From a bacterium (GTDB lineage: Bacteria; Patescibacteriota; Minisyncoccia; Sungbacterales; GWA2-42-14): DNA of 37,279 nucleotides. A program made the translations under genes and the position numbers. Of this stretch, positions 30,596 through 37,279 are shown piece after piece (position 1 is the stretch's first letter; the number at the start of each line of letters is the position of its first letter). The stretch lies in assembly GCA_030649305.1 (NCBI GenBank), contig JAUSFV010000022.1:1-37279 (forward strand), given 5' to 3'. The notes under the pieces were generated by a model, which worked only from the letters and a program-made list of their open reading frames with translations, had not been told where the DNA came from and did not search any database.

Positions 30596-30624
30596 ATTAT
30601 ACTCCTCAAAAACAAGAATTGCAA
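30596..30624 (-). promoter_or_regulatory. Promoter of guaB
   Basis: Minus strand TTGCAA (30619-30624), 17-base spacer, TATAAT (30596-30601). The -35 box overlaps the T-rich tail of the terminator at 30633-30659. Confidence 0.7.
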
Positions 30625-30659
30625 AAAGCAAAAGCCGCCTCGCGCGAAGCGAGACGGCT
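30616..30659 (-). terminator. Terminator of the 95-residue gene
   Basis: AGCCG.CTCGC and GCGAG.CGGCT stem (30633-30659), T-rich minus-strand tail after it. Confidence 0.8.
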
Positions 30660-30678
30660 GCTCTTCTGGTTGGATTGA

Positions 30679-30966
30679 TCACTCCCCGAAACGTCGCCCG
30701 ACTGCCTTGCCGGCGAAGTAATGCCGCCGTTCCACGGGCCTGCCGGCATTGATGATAACCGGCGACTTGGGTGCCAACGAAACGCATGAAGGACAGAATT
30801 TCGCCTCCCTAGCGATTTCCTTGCTGGCGACCTCGGTGTGGAGAGTTTCGTGCCCACTCTCGTTAAGAGAAAAATGCTTGTTCAGCACTTCTCGAGCCTC
30901 GACAACGACGACTGTGGGCTTTTGGTGAGGCTCCGATATGTGGCCACCGCGCGCGCAAATGAACAT
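30679..30966 (-). CDS. Unknown 95-residue protein with CxxC motif
   Basis: The ATG follows GGGAGGATGCAGAT. A strong promoter and a terminator frame the gene, so it is a monocistronic unit. Visible features: MFICARGGHISEPHQK at the start, a beta/alpha stretch PTVVVVEAREVLNKHF, then AREAKFCPSC with one CxxC, and a basic end. With Cys4 and the CxxC it might bind zinc. I do not recognise a family. Confidence 0.65.
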   Translation of the reverse strand: MFICARGGHISEPHQKPTVVVVEAREVLNKHFSLNESGHETLHTEVASKEIAREAKFCPSCVSLAPKSPVIINAGRPVERRHYFAGKAVGRRFGE

Positions 30967-31022
30967 ATCTGCATCCTCCCTTCCTTTGTTTGGGGTAAAT
31001 TCGTAGGTTGTCTTATATTTTT

Positions 31023-31052
31023 ATTATATCATATAATTTATATATTTGTCAA
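31023..31052 (-). promoter_or_regulatory. Promoter of the 95-residue gene
   Basis: Minus strand TTGACA (31047-31052), 18-base spacer, TATAAT (31023-31028). Confidence 0.75.
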
Positions 31053-31141
31053 GTTTTCATAGAATTCGCGGAATTCTCTCACAAAGCCCAAAATAATATC
31101 CTTATAATCTCAAGTTTGTCAGTATATTGTGAATATGGTGT

Positions 31142-31171
31142 AAAAAAGCGGCAGGCGTAAATGCCTACCGC
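31142..31171 (-). terminator. Terminator of the glycoside hydrolase operon
   Basis: GCGGCAGGC pairs with GCCTACCGC (one mismatch), followed by T6 on the minus strand. Confidence 0.8.
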
Positions 31172-32214
31172 AGATTTGTTTTAAATGTTTCTTTTATGAT
31201 ATCCCAATACTCTGGATGTCCCCGATGTTTCAGATATAACGCGGACTCAACGCCCCAGAGATACACACGGTCAAAGCCGGTACGCTTGCTGTCATAAATT
31301 ATCTCGCGAAGTTTCTGAGGTGATAAGGCCTCATGCTGTTCTGCAATGGTCATCTGCAAAAACGGTTTTGGTCCCCATGGCTCCGCTTGCAGTTCCGAGA
31401 TAAAAATAGAAAGGTGGGGGATTACTAAACGATACGCCCACGCTTTTAAGCGATAAAACGCGGGATATCGAAAATAATCACGATACTTCTCCCTACCAAG
31501 AAAATTCGTCCATGCGCGACGATAAAATGAAAAGCCAATACCCTCAACGGTGCGCAACATAGCGATACGAGAAGGTGCAAACCAAAATCCAAGTTCCCCC
31601 GATTCCGTAGTAATAATCTTTCGCGTTCCGGACGGGTCATTTTCATGAACTATCTCCACAAGTTCCCAAAAGAACCCTGACGTATACGGAGGACATTGCC
31701 AATGTTTCGGGTCGCCGAATCCGCCAAGAAGCGGCTCGTTCTCCACCTGCCACATGATAATCGCGTGATTTCTGCGATATCGCTTCACCGTCGTTGCGAC
31801 TATTTTTTTCACGGCTTCATTCTGGACATCAAGCGGCGCGCGCTTTGCCCATTCCGGCACATGACACTCGGGCCACCGCGGCACGCGCCTGCCCACCACG
31901 AGAATCACACGGCTCCCATTTTTCTCCGCATCCCGGAGAATTTTGTCGTACAAACGGAAATCGTACACACCCTCGCGATACTCAACCATATCCCAATACA
32001 CAGGAACGCGCCAATCGCGAATACCGATTGCGGAAAGTTCTTTATAGGTCCACCATGGGTCCATCCCTAAATCGCGCGCGTATTTAACCGAATAGGTCGC
32101 GCCGAAACGTACCTTTTCCGCGCCCGGAAGATATGCCGCGAAAATAAGCAGAGCCGTGATAAGAATAACGCACACTCCGCAAAACCACATCCCGAACCGC
32201 ACGAAACGTCGCAT
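31165..32214 (-). CDS. Membrane-anchored glycoside hydrolase, (beta/alpha)8 clan A type
   Basis: The start at 32214 overlaps the stop of the upstream transporter gene (TAATG), giving 349 residues. A membrane helix (about 7-28) should anchor it outside the cytoplasm. The barrel carries WQVENEP (N159, E160, P161: predicted acid/base) and ISELQAEPW (E274: predicted nucleophile). These place it in clan GH-A, near GH5/GH42/GH39-type enzymes; the exact family and sugar are not clear. Last gene of a GH1 - EamA - GH cluster. Confidence 0.75.
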   Translation of the reverse strand: MRRFVRFGMWFCGVCVILITALLIFAAYLPGAEKVRFGATYSVKYARDLGMDPWWTYKELSAIGIRDWRVPVYWDMVEYREGVYDFRLYDKILRDAEKNGSRVILVVGRRVPRWPECHVPEWAKRAPLDVQNEAVKKIVATTVKRYRRNHAIIMWQVENEPLLGGFGDPKHWQCPPYTSGFFWELVEIVHENDPSGTRKIITTESGELGFWFAPSRIAMLRTVEGIGFSFYRRAWTNFLGREKYRDYFRYPAFYRLKAWAYRLVIPHLSIFISELQAEPWGPKPFLQMTIAEQHEALSPQKLREIIYDSKRTGFDRVYLWGVESALYLKHRGHPEYWDIIKETFKTNLR

Positions 32215-33209
32215 TATGAAACGCCCTTTCCGGTTAATGCAAGCACCAGAAGGCCGATGCAAAGAAACACTCCGGCGCCAACGGCCCATTTCCACCCAAG
32301 AGTCCGCTTCACGCCGACGCGGTATTCCTGAAAAAACGAGGCAAGATACTTAACGCCGTCAAGCGAGGAGACATAAACGGCATCTCCGTTTTTTATCGCA
32401 ATACTCAGCATAAAAACGGACGCGAGGCCAAGCACCTTATTTACCACATAGAGCCGAATAAACCGGCTAAACGGCACGCGCTCTTGGGGCGCATGTTTCG
32501 TGGTGCGATGCAAAGAAAGCTCCACTGTCTGTTCACGCAACCACGCCCATACCGCTTTTATCGAAAAAAACGACACAAGCGCCATAATGCAAAGCTGGCC
32601 GACGCACTGCCAGTACACCGCCATAAGGAACGAGAAAGGGGATTGGTTAAACCAAAACGCATACAGCCCGAATCCCGCTCCCGCCCCGAGCGCCAAAAAG
32701 AGTGACGCGCGGGATTTTGTTTCCACGCCTGATGCGGATTGAAAGACAAGAGAGAACCCGGCGAACCATGCTGCCGTGATAAGAAAAAAGAGTGCCAGTA
32801 ATTCCGCTCCGGAAAAAATTCTTCCGAGAAAAAAGAAGCTCGCAGAAACAACCATGATGGGCTTCGCGATTCCGATTGCCATAATCACGCGCGAAGGAGC
32901 GCCCCACCCTACGGCATAATACATAAGGAGAAGGGATAACGACCCGCACCATCCCGGACGAAGGGCTACCATCCACTGCTCAAATGACGCGGGATAATAG
33001 AGAAGCGCCCACGTACCCATGCGAGAGGCGACCCGCGCGTTCCATGCGTCAAAAAATAAAGGAAACAGCAAGAGCGGAAGCCACATGACCTCGGATATCA
33101 CGAAAAAAACTCTGGGAGAAATCTTTTTCAGAAGCTCTTTATCAAGGAGCGTTGCTCCGCTTCCCACCAAATGGCTTACCGCGGCAAATCCAATCCATAT
33201 CCATCCCAC
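32214..33209 (-). CDS. EamA/DMT-superfamily membrane transporter
   Basis: A 331-residue protein with about ten hydrophobic segments and the two-fold repeat expected for EamA transporters (first half about 1-150, second half about 165-325). The end has LDGVKYLASFFQEYRVGVKRTLGWKW before the last helix. GTG start after GGGAGGTGATCGCGC. The position between two glycosidase genes and the one-base overlap with the second suggest export or uptake of a sugar-related compound, but the substrate is unknown. Confidence 0.7.
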   Translation of the reverse strand: MGWIWIGFAAVSHLVGSGATLLDKELLKKISPRVFFVISEVMWLPLLLFPLFFDAWNARVASRMGTWALLYYPASFEQWMVALRPGWCGSLSLLLMYYAVGWGAPSRVIMAIGIAKPIMVVSASFFFLGRIFSGAELLALFFLITAAWFAGFSLVFQSASGVETKSRASLFLALGAGAGFGLYAFWFNQSPFSFLMAVYWQCVGQLCIMALVSFFSIKAVWAWLREQTVELSLHRTTKHAPQERVPFSRFIRLYVVNKVLGLASVFMLSIAIKNGDAVYVSSLDGVKYLASFFQEYRVGVKRTLGWKWAVGAGVFLCIGLLVLALTGKGVS

Positions 33210-33249
33210 GCGCGATCACCTCCCTTCTTCGGGGAAGCCCGTAGCTTCC

Positions 33250-33440
33250 CCGCGCAGACACACGCAGACGGTACGCAGACGTACGCAGAATCTCTGCAGA
33301 GTACAGAAGGTCGCAGAATTAACGCCGGAATCACGCAGAAACTTATGCGTTTTCTTTATCTTGTCTGCGGATCTACGAAGCAATACGAAGTATTATTCAT
33401 TCAGCGTTATTCCGCGTCATGTCTGCGTTCATCTGCGACA
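33250..33440. repeat. CGCAGAC word cluster upstream of the transporter gene
   Basis: Many ACGCAGA/TCTGCG words, denser than elsewhere, reaching into the 3' end of the GH1 gene, whose last 13 or so codons (about GAFVADERRHDAE) are built from them. Confidence 0.75.
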
Positions 33441-34663
33441 AATGCACCATTTGTACGGGCAATTTCCGCCCACACACGCGCCGAGGAACGCCACACGCGC
33501 TCGCGCGTCTGTAGGCCAAACTTCGGCCAGAAACTCATGGGTGGCGGCATTTCAAAATTATCAATGAGCGACCATACAAGAAATCCGCGAAGGTCAACGC
33601 CATCAGCCCGAAGACGCGCCGCCTGCCTCACTCCTTCCGCAAGATACCACGCGCGCCATGTGTCTGTTTCATCCGCGAGACCGTATTCGGTTATATAAAT
33701 CGGCTTCCGGAATTTTTTCCACGCCCATCGGCACACATGGTACAACCCTTCCGGCACGAGCTCCCAGCCCATATCGCTTTGCCGCTCCACGGGCTCATGC
33801 CAGAAAAGACCCCACCGAGGCAGTTTCGGATTCACCCGAATCTGAAAATGGCGGTAATAATTCACGCCGACAAAATCCTGTTTCTTTTTTGCGAGCATAA
33901 AAAACCAACGCATCGCAAAAAACCGACGGATAAACGCCGCGACATCATTGATAATGTTATGGCTCCACGGCGTAATCCACTGAAGGCCCGCCGCAATACC
34001 GACTTGCACGTCTTTCCGCGGGCTCATGTGATGAATCAATTCATACGCCTCCGCATGCGCATAAGAAAGCGCATACATCGTCTCAATCGCTTTCCATGGA
34101 TTGCGAAATCCCGGCGGAGCTTCGCCAGCAAGACAACCATAGCCAACATACACCGTGGGCTCGTTTATCGTAATCCAAATTTTTACATCATTCCCAAGTT
34201 CCCGGACCATCCGCTCCACATACTGAAGCCACCGCGCCGTAACGCCCCGCCAGAGCCATCCGCCCTTTTGCGATGCCCACAGCGGGAGAGTCCAGTGCCA
34301 CAGCGTTACTATGGGCTCAATCCCGAATTCACGGCATGTTTTTACGACATCGCGATAATACGCGATTTCTGTTTCATCCCACCTGCCTTCTTCCGGCTCC
34401 ACGCGCGACCATTCAATGGAAAAACGAAACGCATTGGTGTGCAGTTCTTCCGCGGCTCGTTTTATATCTTCACGATACCGATGCCGGAAATCGCAAGCCG
34501 ACCCAGAAATATAATCATCAGGGTTTTTGCCTTCGGCTTTTAGCCGCGCAATGCGCTTCGGGTCAGTTTCCCACCGGTACCAGTCATTTTTCGTATTGCC
34601 ACCCTCAATCTGATGCGCGCTTGTCGCGGCACCCCACAGAAACCCTGATGGAAATTGGGTCAT
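33407..34663 (-). CDS. Family 1 glycoside hydrolase (beta-glucosidase type)
   Basis: Hydrolyses beta-glycosides with retention. The start at 34663 is chosen because GAAGGAGAAAAAAAG precedes it (an ATG eight codons upstream is possible); 418 residues. It opens with FPSGFLWGAATSAHQIEGG, the GH1 N-terminal signature, then FRFSIEWSRVEP, TINEP (E168, acid/base) and ITEYG (E326, nucleophile), and ends in the DNFE motif. No signal peptide, so it is likely cytoplasmic. It heads the cluster with the EamA transporter and the anchored hydrolase. The C-terminal tail seems to come from a word repeat. Confidence 0.92.
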   Translation of the reverse strand: MTQFPSGFLWGAATSAHQIEGGNTKNDWYRWETDPKRIARLKAEGKNPDDYISGSACDFRHRYREDIKRAAEELHTNAFRFSIEWSRVEPEEGRWDETEIAYYRDVVKTCREFGIEPIVTLWHWTLPLWASQKGGWLWRGVTARWLQYVERMVRELGNDVKIWITINEPTVYVGYGCLAGEAPPGFRNPWKAIETMYALSYAHAEAYELIHHMSPRKDVQVGIAAGLQWITPWSHNIINDVAAFIRRFFAMRWFFMLAKKKQDFVGVNYYRHFQIRVNPKLPRWGLFWHEPVERQSDMGWELVPEGLYHVCRWAWKKFRKPIYITEYGLADETDTWRAWYLAEGVRQAARLRADGVDLRGFLVWSLIDNFEMPPPMSFWPKFGLQTRERVWRSSARVWAEIARTNGAFVADERRHDAE

Positions 34664-34783
34664 CTTTTTTTCTCCTTCGTTATCCATATCCTTATTCTAC
34701 CGTATTTATGAGTCAAAAAACTACCTTAACTATAACGGCGGATGCTAATGTTGCAAAGGTGACAAAAGACGCAAATGTTATAC

Positions 34784-34809
34784 AAAAAAGACGAGCTTAT
34801 GCTCGTCTT
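34784..34809 (-). terminator. Terminator of the 193-residue unknown gene
   Basis: AAGACGAGC/GCTCGTCTT stem, minus-strand T-run at 34784-34789. The same GACGAGC stem ends the gene at 35637. Confidence 0.85.
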
Positions 34810-34817
34810 GAATATGC

Positions 34818-35399
34818 CTATGAACGAAAGGACGGCTCGTCCCATGCCGCAATCACAATCATCTCGGCCATACCGGGAGCGCTCACAGCAAGAAACGGAT
34901 CGCCACTACGGTCTTGGGGCCTCATGATATCCGAAACAAAAAAATGAAGCCCCGGAACGGCCGAAATGAGTTGTTTAACCGAATCTAAAACGCCAAAGGG
35001 AATAGCACCATGGTAAGTGCGATTAAATGAAAACCCTCCATTATCATTATTAAAATTGCGCGCGGGAAGATCACTCATGGATTGATCGGCTTCGCGGAGA
35101 GGACACCAACCCCATGTGTGGCCCCAGTCCTGTCGATCCTTCTTGCCAAATTGTGCGTCAAGATATTCCTTGACCCCCTGGTAAGGATACACCCGCAATT
35201 GCTTCTCTTGAAGAAAGGCTAAAAGTTCTTCTTTGATCAGCGCTGCCGGACGGAATCCGATTTCATCACAAAGCTTTGCGTATTGCTTCTTTTCCTCTTC
35301 CTTCAATTCAGCTTCCAGCGAAATCGGAACTGGCCGCTCGACACGGATCGGGACCAACGGCTCCTGGACCAAGACCACGGCTGATTTTCTGCCGAACAT
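34818..35399 (-). CDS. Unknown 193-residue protein
   Basis: ATG at 35399 follows GAGAGGAGGAGCGT. The first 30 residues are probably extended (VLVQEPLVPIRVERPVPISL), then a helical segment (AELKEEEKKQYAKLCDEIG). The second half has WGHTWGWCPLREAD and HFFVSDIMRP...DPFLAVSAPGM. This layout, with conserved Trp-rich core and a DPFLAV end, recalls hypothetical proteins of other Patescibacteria, but I know no function. There are no membrane helices. Confidence 0.65.
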   Translation of the reverse strand: MFGRKSAVVLVQEPLVPIRVERPVPISLEAELKEEEKKQYAKLCDEIGFRPAALIKEELLAFLQEKQLRVYPYQGVKEYLDAQFGKKDRQDWGHTWGWCPLREADQSMSDLPARNFNNDNGGFSFNRTYHGAIPFGVLDSVKQLISAVPGLHFFVSDIMRPQDRSGDPFLAVSAPGMAEMIVIAAWDEPSFRS

Positions 35400-35558
35400 A
35401 CGCTCCTCCTCTCCTATTTTCGGGAAACCCCCAAGCATAGGTACTTTTTTGATTATTAGGTTGTCGGAGAACTACGAATCAATCGTAGTCCCATAAATTA
35501 AAAATGTCAAGTGCCCTGAACAAAAGAGTTAAAAACAAAAAAATATTTAAACTACGCC

Positions 35559-35602
35559 TATAATCTACTCCTAAATTCTCGAGAATTTAGGAGTAGATTA
35601 TA
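35559..35602. repeat. 44-bp perfect palindrome
   Basis: Positions 35559-35580 are the exact reverse complement of 35581-35602 with a TCGA centre. It lies between a gene start and a terminator. The rest of 35400-35636 shows nothing more. Confidence 0.9.
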
Positions 35603-35612
35603 TATCATAAAT

Positions 35613-35635
35613 AAAAAAGACGAGCAATGCTCGTC
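35613..35635 (-). terminator. Terminator of the 60-residue gene
   Basis: GACGAGC/GCTCGTC stem with minus-strand T6. Confidence 0.85.
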
Positions 35636-35636
35636 C

Positions 35637-35819
35637 TTACTCTTCTTCTGCCCCCGCGCAATAGCAGGGTACCGGCTTGCAGCAATACGTGCAAAATACA
35701 TCAAAAATAACTTGCCGTTCCTCGTCATTTAACTCGCGCAAAATTTTCCGTTCATTAGCGCTCAGTTTATATAAGGCCTTAACCGCCCTCCGCACTGCTT
35801 CGGGTCTCAAAATCGGCAT
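35637..35819 (-). CDS. Unknown 60-residue protein with Cys-rich C-terminus
   Basis: ATG follows GCGGAGGGAACT. The helical first part (RRAVKALYKLSANERKILREL, shortened) is charged. The end holds CTYCCKPVPCYC, five Cys within twelve residues, likely to bind a metal. Its terminator supports it as a real gene. Unknown family. Confidence 0.65.
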   Translation of the reverse strand: MPILRPEAVRRAVKALYKLSANERKILRELNDEERQVIFDVFCTYCCKPVPCYCAGAEEE

Positions 35820-35889
35820 AGTTCCCTCCGCTCATTTGTATTCATAAAAAAGAACCAACGTAAGTATAGCGAAAACCGAAACAAAGTCA

Positions 35890-35923
35890 AAAAAGAAAAA
35901 GCGGCCTGGGTCTAGCAAGCCGC
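35890..35923 (-). terminator. Terminator of the 58-residue gene
   Basis: GCGGC (35901-35905) with GCCGC (35919-35923), then an A-run that reads as T on the minus strand. Confidence 0.6.
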
Positions 35924-35945
35924 CTTATGTGTCTTATCGTCCGTA

Positions 35946-36122
35946 TTATGCGCTCTTGGGGACTTTCAGCGGAGCAATCGTCTTAACTTCAATAGAATTG
36001 TTGGACTCCTTACCCAGTACTATCTCAACCCCCGCATTATCCTTAGTAATGACTATCTTGCTCATATGTATAAATTCCATAACGTCAATTGTGGTCCCAT
36101 CCTCTAAACGAATTTGCGACAT
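35946..36122 (-). CDS. Unknown 58-residue small protein
   Basis: ATG at 36122 follows AAGGAGGGAAA; the frame ends at TAA (35946-35948). The chain starts MSQIRLEDGTTIDVMEFIHM and continues with alternating hydrophobic residues (KIVITKDNAGVEIVLGKE), so a small beta-rich fold is likely. No known family comes to mind. It is followed by a terminator and preceded by a promoter-like AT-rich region. Confidence 0.65.
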   Translation of the reverse strand: MSQIRLEDGTTIDVMEFIHMSKIVITKDNAGVEIVLGKESNNSIEVKTIAPLKVPKSA

Positions 36123-36230
36123 TTTCCCTCCCTTTTTCCTTAAAAAATTAATATCCTGCTTTTATTCTATCCGCCGAAAACCAATTGTCAAGTGTTTATT
36201 ACCACGAGAACATTTCGGTTTTTAACAAAA

Positions 36231-36267
36231 AAAATCAAAAAACGCCACGAGGGCGTTTTTTGATTTT
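36231..36267. terminator. Perfect 16-bp bidirectional terminator
   Basis: AAAATCAAAAAACGCC and its exact complement around a five-base loop, downstream of tRNA-Trp. Confidence 0.85.
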
Positions 36268-36272
36268 ACGTA

Positions 36273-36343
36273 CGGGAGATGAGGGAATCGAACCCCCGAC
36301 AGCGGTTTTGGAGACCGCAGTTATACCACTTAACTAATCTCCC
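36273..36343 (-). tRNA. tRNA-Trp (anticodon CCA)
   Basis: Acceptor GGGAGAT/ATCTCCC, discriminator G, anticodon stem GCGGT/ACCGC with loop CTCCAAA, T-loop TTCGATT. CCA is not encoded. Confidence 0.95.
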
Positions 36344-36346
36344 TAA

Positions 36347-36372
36347 ATCAATTTTGTTATCACAAAATTGAT
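36347..36372. repeat. 11-bp perfect hairpin upstream of tRNA-Trp
   Basis: ATCAATTTTGT and its complement with a four-base loop, starting four bases from the tRNA 5' end. It may be a processing or termination structure. Confidence 0.5.
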
Positions 36373-36458
36373 CGGGCGACCAATCCCGCTCAAAGCTGGA
36401 TTGGTTTAGCCCATTCGCAAATCATTCGCATATATTCGCGCATCCATTCGCGAAACGA

Positions 36459-36617
36459 TTATTTTTTGGTTTCTTTGTGTTTTGTGCGCGCCCGGCACCA
36501 CCTGCAGTATTTCTGCAGCTCAATCTTTTTTTCAACCGTTTTTTTATTTTTGCGCGACCAATAATTAATACGCTTGCACTTCGTGCATTGCATTTTGATT
36601 AAACGTTCTTGTGCCAT
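36459..36617 (-). CDS. rpmG: 50S ribosomal protein L33
   Basis: The start at 36617 gives 52 residues, the normal size (a longer frame to 36662 would enter a palindrome). CTKCKRINYWSRKNKK and LQKYCRWCRARTKHKETK carry the two CxxC pairs of the zinc-binding L33 form, with the standard HKETK end. Single gene near tRNAs, with no clear Shine-Dalgarno. ATTCGCA words (36414-36458) lie directly after the stop codon. Confidence 0.93.
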   Translation of the reverse strand: MAQERLIKMQCTKCKRINYWSRKNKKTVEKKIELQKYCRWCRARTKHKETKK

Positions 36618-36640
36618 GCCAATTTTCTCAGCGAGGCAAG

Positions 36641-36673
36641 CCATTATAATTTTGCCAGGCAAAATTATAATGG
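36641..36673. repeat. 33-bp palindrome ahead of rpmG
   Basis: CCATTATAATTTTGCC and its complement around a single base (36657). On the minus strand it contains TATAAT twice by symmetry, so it may also hold the rpmG -10 box. Confidence 0.7.
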
Positions 36674-36700
36674 TGTAGCCGAGATGTTAGAAAAATGAGC

Positions 36701-36806
36701 ACCCCCTCACTCGAAATGATAATAATCGCTAATAATGAAAATGAAGGTAGTGATTATTGAATAACTTGATGCGAAAAACCGTCTTTGTCATTTCGAGTGA
36801 GGGGGT
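36701..36806. repeat. Inverted repeat with 19-bp perfect arms
   Basis: ACCCCCTCACTCGAAATGA (36701-36719) is the exact complement of 36788-36806; loop of 68 bases. It starts with the same TGAGCACCCC boundary as the element at 17416. A further hairpin (CCAAAATTTT/AAAATTTTGG, 36820-36853) lies before tRNA-Thr. Confidence 0.75.
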
Positions 36807-36865
36807 AAAAGCTTTGTCGCCAAAATTTTTTCAGCTACGCTTCAAAATTTTGGACAAATTCTCTT

Positions 36866-36937
36866 AGCCGGAGGGGAGGATTGAACTCCCGACCTACTGC
36901 TTACCATGCAATTGCTCTACCACTGAGCTACTCCGGC
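36866..36937 (-). tRNA. tRNA-Thr (anticodon GGT)
   Basis: Acceptor GCCGGAG/CTCCGGC, D-arm TAGCTCAGTGGTAGAGC, anticodon loop ATGGTAA, T-arm loop TTCAATC. Discriminator T; CCA not encoded. Confidence 0.93.
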
Positions 36938-37070
36938 AGAAGACTCAAAAAAAAACAGGAGTTATTCCCTGTTTGTATGCGAGCACAATGCGAGCATCTA
37001 CAAACAGCAATCCGCCAAAGCGTTAGCGACGGTGGACTCTGCCGTCTCGGCTACTTGGGCATACTCCCTA

Positions 37071-37151
37071 TGGGCAGGGAGAGAGTCGAACTCTCACGCC
37101 TTGCGGCACTAGCTCCTAAAGCTAGCGTGTCTGCCATTCCACCACCTGCCC
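37071..37151 (-). tRNA. tRNA-Leu (anticodon TAG)
   Basis: Class II tRNA with a long variable arm (GCCGCAAGGC). Acceptor GGGCAGG/CCTGCCC, anticodon stem CTAGC/GCTAG with loop TTTAGGA, T-loop TTCGACT. Discriminator A. Confidence 0.93.
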
Positions 37152-37202
37152 GCACGGCGTACCACCATGGTACGCAAAACTAATTAAAAAATCAAAACCG
37201 GA

Positions 37203-37279
37203 TGCCCGGGGTCGGAGTCGAACCGACACGTCCTTGCGGACAACAGATCTTAAGTCTGTCGTGTCTGCCAGTTTCACCA
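37203..37279 (-). tRNA. tRNA-Leu (anticodon TAA), 5' end beyond the window
   Basis: Anticodon loop CTTAAGA within ACAGA/TCTGT; long variable arm (GTCCGCAAGGAC); T-loop TTCGACT; 3' acceptor CCCGGGC with discriminator A. The first acceptor bases lie past 37279. Confidence 0.9.

Noticed and set aside
33250-33440. CGCAGAC word cluster as a CRISPR array
   Set aside because: Units are 6-9 bases with irregular spacing, no spacers of constant length and no cas genes.
33737-34543. 268-codon open frame opposite the GH1 gene
   Set aside because: It is a shadow of the GH1 coding region, with Arg/Pro/His-rich composition and no start signal.

Overview
The window looks like a chromosomal piece of a Patescibacteria (candidate phyla radiation) genome, most likely a Parcubacteria-type lineage. 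This is inferred from family content: a DUF5671-type membrane protein, a stripped-down pyruvate kinase without its B and C domains, RNase Y, many short proteins without relatives I recognise, several tRNAs with no encoded CCA, and many clusters of short repeated words between genes. UGA and UAA both act as stops, so the code is the standard bacterial one. No taxonomic marker such as rRNA is present.

Layout. Positions 1-1700 hold no protein gene but two structured RNA candidates: a leftward transcript of more than 1 kb starting from a perfect consensus promoter (it runs off the left edge), and a rightward RNA of about 290 nt with its own promoter and terminator. Then come a TrmB-like regulator and gpmI (leftward), a three-gene unknown operon (4.3-5.2 kb), rny, HU, a small zinc protein, tRNA-Gly, a DUF5671 protein divergent from rarA, a secreted unknown, the minimal pyruvate kinase coupled to plsC, and an archaeal-type (type II) GAPDH-like gene. 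Positions 14.3-18.2 kb carry tRNAs for Pro, Val and His, tRNA-derived fragments, yraN, and the rplJ-rplL operon with an L10-leader-like 5' UTR and two linked regulator-like genes. Positions 18.6-21.8 kb carry a deaminase-fold gene, a GDPD and an unusual Pcm-MltG fusion.

The most striking block is 22.0-25.1 kb. Here a 20S-proteasome-type beta subunit with an intact predicted pre-Thr cleavage site overlaps a divergent alpha-like subunit. They converge on a single-ring Clp/Hsp100-type AAA+ gene that carries an inserted domain of about 110 residues. This could be a compartmentalised protease with a non-canonical unfoldase. Downstream are a very large metallophosphoesterase-like protein, a HIT-family protein and guaB, probably nucleotide-related. 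Positions 31.1-34.7 kb hold two glycoside hydrolases around an EamA-type transporter. The right end has small unknown genes, rpmG and tRNAs for Trp, Thr and Leu (two).

Two other themes run through the window. First, short-word repeat clusters occur mainly between genes, but several sit in frame inside pcm-mltG. Second, hairpin or inverted-repeat elements recur, some with compensatory base changes that suggest a role as RNA: an ungapped 111-nt pair near 7.6 and 14.7 kb, and a pair near 17.5 and 18.4 kb. All family assignments are from reading the sequence; no database search was run.
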